44,941 nucleotides of DNA from Saprospiraceae bacterium. Lineage in GTDB: Bacteria; Bacteroidota; Bacteroidia; Chitinophagales; Saprospiraceae. Made by a program: the position numbers and the translations under genes. Of the stretch, positions 35,072 through 43,074 are shown in pieces. Within the stretch, counting starts at the first letter, position 1, and each line of letters begins with the position of its first letter. The stretch spans positions 1,171 through 46,111 of the forward strand of contig JALHOZ010000035.1 of assembly GCA_022842725.1 (NCBI GenBank), read 5' to 3'. The notes below the pieces were generated by a model that had not been told where the DNA came from, searched no databases, and saw nothing but the letters and a program-made list of their open reading frames with translations.

Positions 35072-36430
35072 TCAATTACTTTTAACGTATTCGAGGACAT
35101 AAGATCCAATTTCAATCTTATCGCCAAAATTAAGAGGTTTATTTTCACTTTGTTGAATTTTTTTACCATTTATTAATGTTCCATTCAATGAAGGTTTATA
35201 GATTTTGTTGCCATTGATAATGCTTTCCTGACCATCAATAACAAAAAGTGAATTATTTATTAATTTAATCGTAGCGTGTTTTTTAGAAACAATAAAATCT
35301 TCTATACCTGTAGGGTTAAGATTTATTAGATTGTTTCTTATTTTCTCTCCTTGCCTTCCAATAGAAAAATCTACGATACCCTTTGTTATCATATCTCTCA
35401 AATTGAAGGTTTGATAATAGTCATTATGTTTGTGCGTTATCTGTAATATACCAAAAGTATCATTTTTACTTAGTTTGTACTTATAACTGAATTCAGTATC
35501 AGTGTCGCCAATTAGAAAAAGAATATTTAAAATATCTTCCACTGACTGGAATCTATCCTTAGGTTGAGGCTTTATACAATTTTGAAGAATATCATTCCAT
35601 TTTAAGCTGTATCCATTTGGCAATTCGGTGTCTGGCGAGTATAAAAACTTTTTTTTAGTTTTTAAAAATCCTGTTGGGTTGTTTTTGTAAGCTGATTCTC
35701 CGCCGAATGGGTCGCTACCCTGAAAAATCACATTATACATAAGAATACCATAACTATAAATATCCATACTTGGTAAGGTATACTTAAAATATAATTTATC
35801 GTCCAGTTGTTCAGGCGGTGAGTACATGATTGACCCAAAAATTTCATTATTTACTACCTTTCCCATAAAATTTACGGTAGTAAGCCTGTTATTTATGTTG
35901 GCGGCAATTCCGAAGTCTGAAATTTTATGTTTCCCGTCACTGGCGATTAAAATATTTTCCGGTTTTATATCCCTGTGAACAAATTCGTTATCGTGTAAAT
36001 CTTTTAGGCCTGATGCTATTTCAAATGCTACGAATAGTGCTTTTGTCTGAGATTTAGGATAATGAATTTGTTGTAATAAATTTCCACCAGGGCAATATTC
36101 CATTAATAAGTAAGGATTCCCCAAAACAGAGCCGATACTGTAAAATTTAACCAGAAAATCAGATTTGATTTTCCCAGTTGAAAATTCAAGCGCAAACCTA
36201 TTTTTTAAATTTTTGAATTCAGTGGGACTAACTTTATAGAGATCCAGCAATTTTAGAGCAAAAAATTCATCAGTGGCTTTGTTCTGAACAAGATAGACAG
36301 AACCAAAACCTCCTTCCCCTAATTTTTTAGTTACAACATAATTTTCATTGTTTAAAAAGAACTCATCTCTTATATCAGGTATAAGTCTTTGTGGAATAAC
36401 ATTTTCATAATCAGAGTGATAAATGTGCAT
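35072..36430 (-). CDS. Ser/Thr kinase with C-terminal FHA domain
   Basis: This 452-residue protein has a complete kinase domain (about 30-300): glycine loop GEGGFGSV (38-45), Lys60, HRDIKPEN (His152-Asp154) and DFG at 172-174. The PP-E segment is YSPPEQL. An FHA domain occupies about 345-452 (FSIGRQGEK, SKKHATIK, NGTLINGKKI, FGDKIEIG). No TM is evident, so it should be soluble and may be recruited to phosphorylated membrane partners by its own FHA domain. The gap to the second kinase start is 2 bp. Together with that kinase, the FHA protein and the PP2C it makes a full reversible phospho-Thr circuit, comparable in parts, though not in other content, to the PpkA/PppA/Fha circuit of type VI secretion. 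Confidence 0.88.
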   Translation of the reverse strand: MHIYHSDYENVIPQRLIPDIRDEFFLNNENYVVTKKLGEGGFGSVYLVQNKATDEFFALKLLDLYKVSPTEFKNLKNRFALEFSTGKIKSDFLVKFYSIGSVLGNPYLLMEYCPGGNLLQQIHYPKSQTKALFVAFEIASGLKDLHDNEFVHRDIKPENILIASDGKHKISDFGIAANINNRLTTVNFMGKVVNNEIFGSIMYSPPEQLDDKLYFKYTLPSMDIYSYGILMYNVIFQGSDPFGGESAYKNNPTGFLKTKKKFLYSPDTELPNGYSLKWNDILQNCIKPQPKDRFQSVEDILNILFLIGDTDTEFSYKYKLSKNDTFGILQITHKHNDYYQTFNLRDMITKGIVDFSIGRQGEKIRNNLINLNPTGIEDFIVSKKHATIKLINNSLFVIDGQESIINGNKIYKPSLNGTLINGKKIQQSENKPLNFGDKIEIGSYVLEYVKSN

Positions 36431-36447
36431 ATCATTTTAAAATAAGA

Positions 36448-37200
36448 CTACTTATTGTAAATTTTACTCACTAAATTGTCAACGATATACGTTTTGGCTT
36501 TTGCATAAAAGTGATCCAAATCTTTTATATATTGGTGATATCCAAAATTAATGATGATGCCAAAAAGCAGTGCTACTAATGTCGTGTCAAATGCAGTATT
36601 TAAATAAGAAGTTAATTCATTGAGACCTTCTTCAGTTTTAGACAAATAAGCTTTTCCTATAGCTGAAGAAAGTCCTATTAAAGTACCGATAAAACCGAGT
36701 GACATATTCAGGTTGATGGCGTATCTGATATTTTCAAGATCACTTTCTTTAATTTCCTTTTTATTGTTTATGTGAGATTCCAAAACATGAAGTGTTTCTG
36801 AGATTGAATTTTCATTCTTATATTGAGTACAAGATTTTTTAATGAATTCGTTTATTTCATTTTGAACACCTTGTTTTTCTAAATATATGATATCTAATTT
36901 TATTTTATTTACTTCTTGAGGCGTTATTGCTACAATATCATCAGGAGGTAAAACTTTATATGAAAACCCTTCGAATTGTTCAGAAATTTCTTTTCTGAAT
37001 GTACGAATTTGTAAAACTGAATATAAAAAAACGCCAAAACAAATCGATTGGATAATCCCCAGGAGGTTTCCACCGGCTAATATACAAAGTCTGTACAGGA
37101 TAGGGAAAGTATCTCCTATTAAAAATGCCAATAGGTTCCAAAATCCCCAATAAACAAAGATGGCAGCTAAACTTATATAAATTATATTCCTGGTTGTCAT
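36448..37200 (-). CDS. MotA/TolQ/ExbB-like channel protein
   Basis: This 250-residue inner-membrane protein has TMs at about 8-28, 44-64, 166-183 and 203-222. The last two form the family signature: SLGFIGTLIGLSSAIGKA (167-184), then LNELTSYLNTAFDTTLVALLFGIIINF, which matches the MotA/TolQ/ExbB proton-channel domain. The ~100-residue loop between TM2 and TM3 should be cytoplasmic. Its gene directly follows that of a one-TM protein with an aspartate in its helix, the expected partner. I infer use of the ion gradient to move or energise an envelope complex. It is not GldL by sequence layout. Confidence 0.78.
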   Translation of the reverse strand: MTTRNIIYISLAAIFVYWGFWNLLAFLIGDTFPILYRLCILAGGNLLGIIQSICFGVFLYSVLQIRTFRKEISEQFEGFSYKVLPPDDIVAITPQEVNKIKLDIIYLEKQGVQNEINEFIKKSCTQYKNENSISETLHVLESHINNKKEIKESDLENIRYAINLNMSLGFIGTLIGLSSAIGKAYLSKTEEGLNELTSYLNTAFDTTLVALLFGIIINFGYHQYIKDLDHFYAKAKTYIVDNLVSKIYNK

Positions 37201-37215
37201 GTTTTCGTGTTAAAA

Positions 37216-38043
37216 TTATCTTAAAGTAAAATTTCCATCAGGAAGTACATCTACTGTTCCCAATTGTATTTTTTGTCCCGGGTTCAGACTAATAGTCCTG
37301 GTAAAAGTTTCTACCTGAGGGTTATTATTTCTTTCGCTATATACAAGGCAGGTTACTTCAACACCAGACTCGTTCATCTCAGATTCTTTAAAAACAGCCT
37401 GAATGGAATACGAGCCTGGTAACAATTCATCAATCTGTCTCACGGCTTCCATGGTTGTTCGCAAATTTGATTTTTTGAAATATTGGCCTAGGGTATTCAT
37501 CTCTTTTCCAGAACTCCAGGCACCAATATCTTTATTTCTTCTATTCGAATCTTTTCCAAAAACACATTTACCGTTCTTGCAAACATAGAGGTCAACGTTG
37601 TTTTTGGTCTCTTTCCAATGAATTTCAATACTGAATTTTGACGGAACAGAAGGTCTGTACACCAAATCAGGCTTGGATTGTACCGGAGGTTCTTTAAAAT
37701 TACCATTTTCCACTTTTGTCTCAGGACATTTAGGACATTCCGGGCATTCCGGGCATTCCGGACAAACGACCGGAGGAGGGCAATCTTTTCTTGAAGGAAA
37801 AGTTGCTTTACCTGTCGCCAATACCAATAACGAATCCCCAACCTGCAAGTCTTCAAAGACTGCTAGATAATCACCAAAAAGTTTACCGCTTTTTTCATCT
37901 ATATTAACAGGTACTACTTTTTTTTCATCAGGAGGTGCACCGCCCTTGGGTACTACAATAAATAAAAATATTATAGCACCCAAGGCACCAAAAAGCACGT
38001 CCATAAAAGACAAATTAAACAATTCTATGTCTTTCCTTTTCAA
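37216..38043 (-). CDS. ExbD/MotB-like one-TM protein with CPx repeat and periplasmic domain
   Basis: This 275-residue protein starts with a short cytoplasmic segment and one TM (about 12-31). Asp15 stands in LSFMDVLFGALGA, the position of the proton-accepting Asp in MotB/ExbD helices. A periplasmic linker carries six cysteines in 19 residues (C88, C94, C97, C100, C103, C106), the last five spaced every third residue as CPE/CPK. The C-terminal ~140 residues (IEIHWKETKNNVDLYVCKNG, YSIQAVFKESEM) resemble a beta domain of the 'VDLhV' kind seen in vWA-associated bacterial proteins. There is no OmpA peptidoglycan-binding motif. The start is TTG (38041-38043); the next in-frame ATG would remove the residues before the TM aspartate. 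It is the probable stator-type partner of the next gene. Confidence 0.72.
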   Translation of the reverse strand: MKRKDIELFNLSFMDVLFGALGAIIFLFIVVPKGGAPPDEKKVVPVNIDEKSGKLFGDYLAVFEDLQVGDSLLVLATGKATFPSRKDCPPPVVCPECPECPECPKCPETKVENGNFKEPPVQSKPDLVYRPSVPSKFSIEIHWKETKNNVDLYVCKNGKCVFGKDSNRRNKDIGAWSSGKEMNTLGQYFKKSNLRTTMEAVRQIDELLPGSYSIQAVFKESEMNESGVEVTCLVYSERNNNPQVETFTRTISLNPGQKIQLGTVDVLPDGNFTLR

Positions 38044-38084
38044 TTCACAATGATTTGATTATTACTAACTAAAGGGAAGTATTA

Positions 38085-38927
38085 TCAGAATGTACCGCCA
38101 CCAAAATCAAGTCTATATTCATACCCTATCTGAAAATTAAAGGAACTCATTGAAGTTGTTCCATCAGGTGGATTATTATTTATTACAAATTTATCATTTA
38201 CAATTCTTCCATAACTTTCATATAAAACTCCCAACTTAATGAAACCATTTTCATTAATTTTAAAAAGTACATCAGGTGCAAGTATGAAACTTACAAAAGA
38301 TTTTTTAAATCTGTCTGTACTTAAATCTCCATAAGTATGACCAACACCAAAACCATCTTGGTCCGATTCAACGTCGTTGATATCAACTGATAAATTATTA
38401 GGATCTTTCCAAGTCGCATTTCTAGTAAAAATAGCCTTATCTCCAATACCATAATTCCAACCCAAACCGGCAGAGATTCTAAATTTAAAATTATCTGAAC
38501 CAAATTGATATCCTAACAAAAAAGGTACTCTAAGAAGATTCAACGAGAGCCTGTCTTCAACAATTACTTCCAAATCAGGGCCAGGACTTGTAGCACTTGG
38601 ATTCCTTGGCGTATAGTTTCTCCCTAATATTTCCGCATCAGTACCACCTCCTCTTCTTATGTAGCTACCTCCGGTAATAAAAGAAAAATTTCCAAGCCTT
38701 ACTCCTACATTTACTCCAAGGCCATAAGCTAAAGTGCTTTTAGAATCTTCAGCTCTGAATTGTTGTACAAGTAAATAATCATCTGTAAGTTTTTGAGATG
38801 AAGAACCAACTTCTCCTGAAATTCCCAAAATCAAGCCTGCAGGTGATTGAGAAAAAATATGATTTGTTAAAAAGGTAACTGTAAAGAATAATGTTATAAA
38901 AATAATTGCTAAGGATTTGTTGTACAT
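38085..38927 (-). CDS. Outer-membrane beta-barrel protein, first gene of the 16-gene cluster
   Basis: This 280-residue protein has a signal peptide (about 1-26, ending IFSQ). The body is made of alternating amphipathic strands with many glycines and aromatics (YGLGVNVGVRLGNFSFITGGSY, FNFQIGYEYRLDF), as in the small porin/OmpA-barrel/PorT-like families of Bacteroidota. It ends close to the last strand, so there is no extra periplasmic domain. As the first gene of the cluster it may supply the outer-membrane end of the envelope complex. The gap to the ExbD/MotB-like gene is 41 bp. Exact family is not assigned. Confidence 0.7.
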   Translation of the reverse strand: MYNKSLAIIFITLFFTVTFLTNHIFSQSPAGLILGISGEVGSSSQKLTDDYLLVQQFRAEDSKSTLAYGLGVNVGVRLGNFSFITGGSYIRRGGGTDAEILGRNYTPRNPSATSPGPDLEVIVEDRLSLNLLRVPFLLGYQFGSDNFKFRISAGLGWNYGIGDKAIFTRNATWKDPNNLSVDINDVESDQDGFGVGHTYGDLSTDRFKKSFVSFILAPDVLFKINENGFIKLGVLYESYGRIVNDKFVINNNPPDGTTSMSSFNFQIGYEYRLDFGGGTF

Positions 38928-39470
38928 AATTTAATTTTTAAAATTTATAAAAAGTTTATTAAAAATTTTGAAAAGCTTTGTCAATTTAAATATTCACAAT
39001 TAAATGACAAGTTTAAAATCATTTTGGCACAAATATATATATTATGTTCTACAAAATGTCATATATGTTATATTTTTTTTTATGGGGAAACATTAAATAC
39101 ATGATTTTAGAAAGGTTTAAGGGTAAAAGGATTTAACCTTAAATCATTAATTTGCAACTATACATATCTTTTCCTCTTTAAACTATATCAAGAACCAGAT
39201 CAAAGTCTCTCGAAATTAAGAGTAGTTAAAATCAATATATTTAGATAATGAATAAAACTCACTCAAAGTAAAGAAATTAAGTCAAAAGCTTTGTTTTAAC
39301 CTTTCCAGAACTATCTTAAGTAAACCAGAATTTCATACCTTAATGATATATCCAGTAAATCACCAGTTTCAATTTGCTTCAAATTATAATCCAAAATATT
39401 AGGATCCCCTAAATTGGATGCTGCATCAGTGAATCCCTTTTCATTTAAGTTAACGAATTGTGGCATATTT
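38928..39470. other. AT-rich intergenic region with a possible ~40-50 residue frame
   Basis: This stretch holds the candidate promoters of the 16-gene cluster and no firmly supported gene. A short minus-strand frame starts at ATG 39464-39466 (MPQFVNLNEKGFTDAASNL...). It runs for about 41-51 codons just after the exonuclease-family gene stop at 39471, close enough to be co-transcribed with it. I do not recognise it and cannot tell a small gene from a remnant. Confidence 0.3.
39030..39037 (-). promoter_or_regulatory. Candidate -7 box for the 16-gene cluster
   Basis: The minus strand reads TATATTTG, a TAnnTTTG match, about 100 bp before the barrel gene ATG. A TTTG lies 14 bp upstream, shorter than usual. 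An alternative TTGACA-type element (38979-38984) with TAATAA (38956-38961) lies closer to the gene. Neither is decisive in such AT-rich DNA. Confidence 0.3.
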
Positions 39471-40295
39471 TTAAATAATTTTTACTTCCACCCCCAAATG
39501 ATCACTCAAACTATCTCTTTTCCATACTACTTCGTGGCAGTCGTGGATGAAATCAAGGACTCTGGGGCGGGTGATGGTAAAGTCGGTACATTTATAATAT
39601 ATATTGTCCTCGGCACTGCTGAGGTATTGTCCATCTTTGCAGGTTTTTTTGAGAGAAGTTTTTTGACCGTTAAGGGCGTGACTGAATCCCAGGGATTTAA
39701 GTTTATCAAAACCGATATCGTTGACTTCAAGATTAAAATCTCCTGCCCATATCAGGTTGGACAGGTTTTGGTTTTGGATCCAAAGGGTGATGGCGTTTAT
39801 TTCCAATCTTTCCGGATAGGTATTATCATGGGTACATGCGTGATAATTGAGGATATTCAGTACTTTGCCATCCACTTTAAACTGCATGAGATAGGGTTCA
39901 CGTTCCACTAAGTCAGAAAGATCACTCAACAATTTTGGTCCGCCACCTGTGATGGTCACTTTGGAAGGTTTCCAGAGGAAGGCATATCGTTCGCTTATGT
40001 GCGACGACGAACTTTGAGTCGGATCACTCAGCCTGTAGTCCCATGCACTACCCTTTCTGTTTAATGTTTCCACCAATCTCCCTACTGCCTGTGCTCCACC
40101 CGGATGTTTGGCAACGACCTCCTGGATGGCGACGATGTCAGCATGTTTGACGTAATCAGCGATGGCATCAATCTCGGCGTCATCACGTGACTGACCAAAA
40201 TCTTTTATATTCCACGAAATGAGGGTAATGGTTTTTGCTGCCTGTGTAGTCGTCAGAAGCAGAATTATACATAATGTGTGCACCAATTTTATCAT
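39471..40295 (-). CDS. Secreted endonuclease/exonuclease/phosphatase (DNase I-like) protein
   Basis: This 274-residue protein has a signal peptide (about 1-19, LCIILLLTTTQA). The EEP-fold motifs are in order: SWNIKDFG (metal/strand 1), IQEVV with the catalytic Glu, NYHACTHDNTYPERLEI with a catalytic-type His, WAGDFNLE (Asp and Asn), and LSDHLGVEV with the final Asp-His pair. All catalytic residues are present, so it should be an active extracytoplasmic phosphodiesterase. The most likely role is a DNase for nutrient or biofilm DNA; a phosphatase on other substrates is possible. It stands alone, 0.5 kb upstream of the 16-gene cluster on the same strand, with a repeat-rich region on its 5' side. 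Confidence 0.85.
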   Translation of the reverse strand: MIKLVHTLCIILLLTTTQAAKTITLISWNIKDFGQSRDDAEIDAIADYVKHADIVAIQEVVAKHPGGAQAVGRLVETLNRKGSAWDYRLSDPTQSSSSHISERYAFLWKPSKVTITGGGPKLLSDLSDLVEREPYLMQFKVDGKVLNILNYHACTHDNTYPERLEINAITLWIQNQNLSNLIWAGDFNLEVNDIGFDKLKSLGFSHALNGQKTSLKKTCKDGQYLSSAEDNIYYKCTDFTITRPRVLDFIHDCHEVVWKRDSLSDHLGVEVKII

Positions 40296-40531
40296 AGAAT
40301 TTTGGGGTTTAGGTGTCTATAACATGGTTTGGGTTGTAAATACTAAAAAAAGAAGCAGCAGCGTTGTGACCGCTTATCAGGCCAAAATTAACATTTCATT
40401 TGGAATTGAAAAACATTTTTGGTATTATTTTTATAAAAAGTTTTTTGTGAGTTTATAAAAACCGAAATTATTAATGAGTATGGTGGAGGAAAGTGACGAC
40501 GATCGGTGGTCTTCTATATGGTCATTCCTCC
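40296..40531. other. 5' flank of the exonuclease-family gene
   Basis: No gene is seen. The minus strand reads TAATTTTG at 40383-40390, a possible -7 box with a leader of about 80 nt, without a convincing -33 element. Confidence 0.3.
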
Positions 40532-40974
40532 GCCTCGAGCCGATGGGGCTTTTACTTTTCCCATTGCCGGAAAAACAATGGACCAATCCGACCATTATAC
40601 CTTTAGAAGTCAAACATTTGGACTTTAGTTTTCCCTCGCCTCGAGCCGGCAGGGCTTTTACTTTTGTCTCGTCTTATGGGACGAGACCACAAAAGTAAAC
40701 AAAAAGGCTAGGCTCAAAAAAGGTGATTGCGCACTTTGGATGGCATTCCTTTGCCTCGAGCCGGCAGGGCTTTTACTTTTGTCATTGCCACAAAAGTAAA
40801 CAAAAAGGCTAGGCTCAAAAAAGGTGATTGCGCACTTTGGCATTTTTTTATGTTCTGAACATGCTGCGTGTGCGCACCGTGTATGACAAATCTATCACAC
40901 GGATCGGTCTGGCATTTGTGTTGCGTTTACACAGACAAGCACTCCGGTTTTACATTTTGACTCGTGCTTGGGAT

Positions 40975-41040
40975 CCGATTTGTCAACACTATCACTGGTT
41001 TTGAGCCGGATTTGTCGTACGGAGGAGAGTGGTCAAAAAC
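40975..41040. repeat. 66-bp direct repeat, copy 1
   Basis: It starts CCGATTTGTCAACACTATCA and ends GTGGTCAAAAAC. It matches 41238-41303 at all but one position by eye. Non-coding. Confidence 0.8.
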
Positions 41041-41237
41041 TGGAATGTTTTGATGGATTTCCTTCGCCTCGAGCTGGCGGGGCTATTCAACTAAGATAAC
41101 TGGACTACGCCCCTTGTTAAGATAACCAGAAAATCACAAGCATTAAAGCACAAATGATAGACCCTGTGCGTCACCCTTCCATCCTGAGGGAAGGGACGGG
41201 GATGGGTATGAACGGCCAATGCGAAGCATTGAAAAAA

Positions 41238-41303
41238 CCGATTTGTCAACACTATCACTGGTTTTGAGCCGGATTTGTCGTACGGAGGAAAGTGGTCAAA
41301 AAC
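41238..41303. repeat. 66-bp direct repeat, copy 2
   Basis: This is the second copy, 263 bp after the first; the one difference seen is GGAGGAAAG for GGAGGAGAG. Between the copies lies a hairpin CCCTTCC/GGAAGGG (about 41175-41198), preceded by CCCTGTGCGTCACCCTTC, a phrase that recurs at about 44820. Confidence 0.8.
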
Positions 41304-41361
41304 CGAAATATATTAATGGAATAACTTTGACTCAAGCCAGCAAGTCTTTTACTTTTTTTAC

Positions 41362-41610
41362 GTTGGAATCGGCATCTGTGTCTCTGAGGCATTTTTTATC
41401 GTGTTAAAATTTACCTCAGAGTAGTTTGAGGTACTTTTTTTTGCGTTGGAATGTCCGTCATGGTCTCTGAGGCATTTTTTTACGTGTCAGAATTTGCCTC
41501 AGCGTAGTCTGAGGTACTTTTTTTTGCGTTGGAATGTCCGTCATGGTCTCTGAGGCATTTTTTTTCGTGTTAAATTTTACCTTAGCGTAGTCTAAGGTAC
41601 TTTTTTTTGC
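41362..41610 (+). repeat. Three 83-bp tandem units with terminator-like hairpins
   Basis: Units start with G(T)TGGAAT at 41362, 41445 and 41528; the next phase point is 41611. Each unit contains a hairpin followed by eight T. The hairpins are TACCTCA/TGAGGTA (41412-41433), CCTCAG/CTGAGG (41497-41514) and TACCTTAG/CTAAGGTA (41578-41599). The third has changed on both arms together, so pairing is preserved. Each unit also has a second T-run after TCTGAGGCA, giving a T-tract about every 41-42 bp. Confidence 0.8.
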
Positions 41611-42345
41611 GATGGAATGACAATCATGACCATGACGAACGTTTTTATTGAGTTGGAATTGCCATCATGGCCATGACGAACGTTTTTTTTGTGTCGGATT
41701 CTCCATCATGGCCATGACACAACTTTTTTTTGTGTCGGATTCTCCATCATGGTCATGACGTAACTTTTTTTTGTGTCGGATGCTCCATCATGGCCATGAT
41801 GATACTTTTTTTTGTGTTGGATTCTCCATCATGGTCATGACGCTACATTTTTTTATGTTGGATTCTCCATCATGGTCATGACGGTACATTTTTTTGTGTA
41901 GGATTCTCCATCATGGCCATGACGATACATTTTTTTGTGTAGGATTCTCCATCATGGCCATGATGATACATTTTTTTGTGTAGGATTCTCCATCATGGTC
42001 ATGACGAACGTTTTTTTTGTGTCGGATGCTCCATCATGGCCATGATGATACTTTTTTTTGTGTTGGATTCTCCATCATGGTCATGACGAACGTTTTTTTT
42101 GTGTCGGATTCTCCATCATGACCATGATGATACATTTTTTTGTGTCGGATTCTCCATCATGGTCATGACGAACGTTTTTTTTGTGTCGGATGCTCCATCA
42201 TGACCATGACGCTAGATTTTTTTGTGTCGGATTCTCCATCATGGTCATGACGTAACTTTTTTTTGTGTTGGATTCTCCATCATGGCCATGACACAACATT
42301 TTTTTGTGTTGGATTCTCCATCATGGCCATGAGATTTTTTTATTT
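41611..42345. repeat. Array of 18 palindromes at exact 41-bp spacing
   Basis: The 12-bp palindrome TCATG-NN-CATGA starts at 41624 and recurs every 41 bp without a single exception through 42321, 18 copies in all. The central dinucleotide is GC (8 copies), GT (7) or AC (3); the arms are invariant. Each is preceded by a GTGTCGGATTCTCCA-type segment and, in most units, followed by a variable 5-8 bp and a run of 7-8 T. Since 41 is not a multiple of three, the array cannot encode a repeated peptide. It lies between divergently oriented genes. Confidence 0.9.
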
Positions 42346-42636
42346 TATATTGGAATGTTAGTCATAGACTCAAAGGGTTATTATTTCATGTTTTAGAAGC
42401 CACATGATTTTCCGGAAGCTCAATTTTTAAAAAAAGGTTTTTCTAAGGATACAGATGGTGCATTACCTTATATATAGGCTTTAATAAAATTCCCTTCCCT
42501 ACCCTTTTCTTTTTCACATTCAAGTCCATATTCCGGTCAAAATGCCCGATTTTTTAAAAAAATGTTAAAAAAAAAGCCTGTTTTAATTCATTTTTTATAC
42601 TCATAGTTAAATTTATCTTAAAGTCCGGCTTACCTA
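42346..42636. other. AT-rich spacer after the palindrome array
   Basis: I see no gene, no tRNA and no further copy of the 41-bp unit. The first ~20 bp (ATTGGAATGTTAGTCATAG) are a decayed edge of the array. The rest is A/T-rich with several homopolymer runs. Confidence 0.5.
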
Positions 42637-42667
42637 TTGACGGATATTATTTTCCACTTTACCTTTG
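42637..42667 (+). promoter_or_regulatory. Strong Bacteroidota promoter for the DUF6261-like gene
   Basis: TTG (42637-42639), a 20-bp spacer and TACCTTTG (42660-42667) fit the -33/-7 consensus well. This is the best promoter in the window. Predicted start is about 42673. Confidence 0.65.
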
Positions 42668-43074
42668 CATCGTAATCATTTCCAAAGATGGTCTACTTTA
42701 AAAAACAACTATTTTAAAATTGATTACAGAAAAAAAATTCAAAGGAATTTTACTGAGATAATAGCTATTCGTTTCTTTATTACAAGTCTGTTTTTTTGTT
42801 GCCGGTCCCGACCGGAATGGTTTTCGGATGATCCTCCAGTAAGCACAACACAAATTCAAAAGATGCCGTCTTATCGGATCTGTTTATTGACCAGCCAATA
42901 TGCTGTATTGCTTCTGTTTTCTTCTGCACTCCTCCACAACAAAATATTGATATTACATACACGGTTTTTGGGATTGATTTAACCTTAACCCTCAGATACC
43001 TGTATCAAACTATCTCAGACGACTCCTTTGGATTTATGTGAAAATTTTTATTTTATTACTTAAATTTTTTTTAA
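42668..43074 (+). other. Long ~400-nt leader of the DUF6261-like gene
   Basis: Between the promoter and ATG 43075 there is no supported gene. It contains a GC-rich near-palindrome CCGGTCCCGACCGG (42802-42815) followed by AT-rich DNA. It may be an unusually long 5' UTR or a separate short RNA; a 105-codon open frame here starts at TTG and lacks protein-like features. Confidence 0.4.

Larger units (their letters stand above)
40532..41340. repeat. Cluster of REP-like inverted repeats
   Basis: A motif beginning GCCTCGAGCC occurs at 40532, 40638, 40753 and 41066, with a degraded version near 41330. Copies 40638-40739 and 40753-40840 are nearly identical apart from the loop. In both, TTTACTTTTGT pairs with ACAAAAGTAAA, flanked by GAGCC and GGCTC arms, and the same tail (AAAAAAGGTGATTGCGCAC) follows. 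The 40638 copy has an additional nested arm (CTCGTC/GACGAG). No coding content. Confidence 0.75.

Noticed and set aside
36448-38043. Zorya defence genes ZorA/ZorB or gliding motor GldL/GldM
   Set aside because: The ZorB-type OmpA domain and ZorC/ZorD/ZorE are absent, and the one-TM protein lacks the long GldM layout. The surrounding kinases and T9SS cargos do not fit either system.
16670-38927. Type VI secretion locus
   Set aside because: Kinase, FHA, PP2C and a possible TssR-like protein are suggestive, but no sheath, Hcp, VgrG, ClpV or baseplate gene is present in the window.
41611-42345. CRISPR array
   Set aside because: The period is 41 bp throughout with no unique spacers of 25-40 bp, and no cas-like genes are near. 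Only a few positions vary between units.
42665-42982. 105-codon plus-strand frame starting with TTG
   Set aside because: It starts inside the -7 box of a good promoter, has no family resemblance and has an unlikely composition. It is more likely part of a leader.
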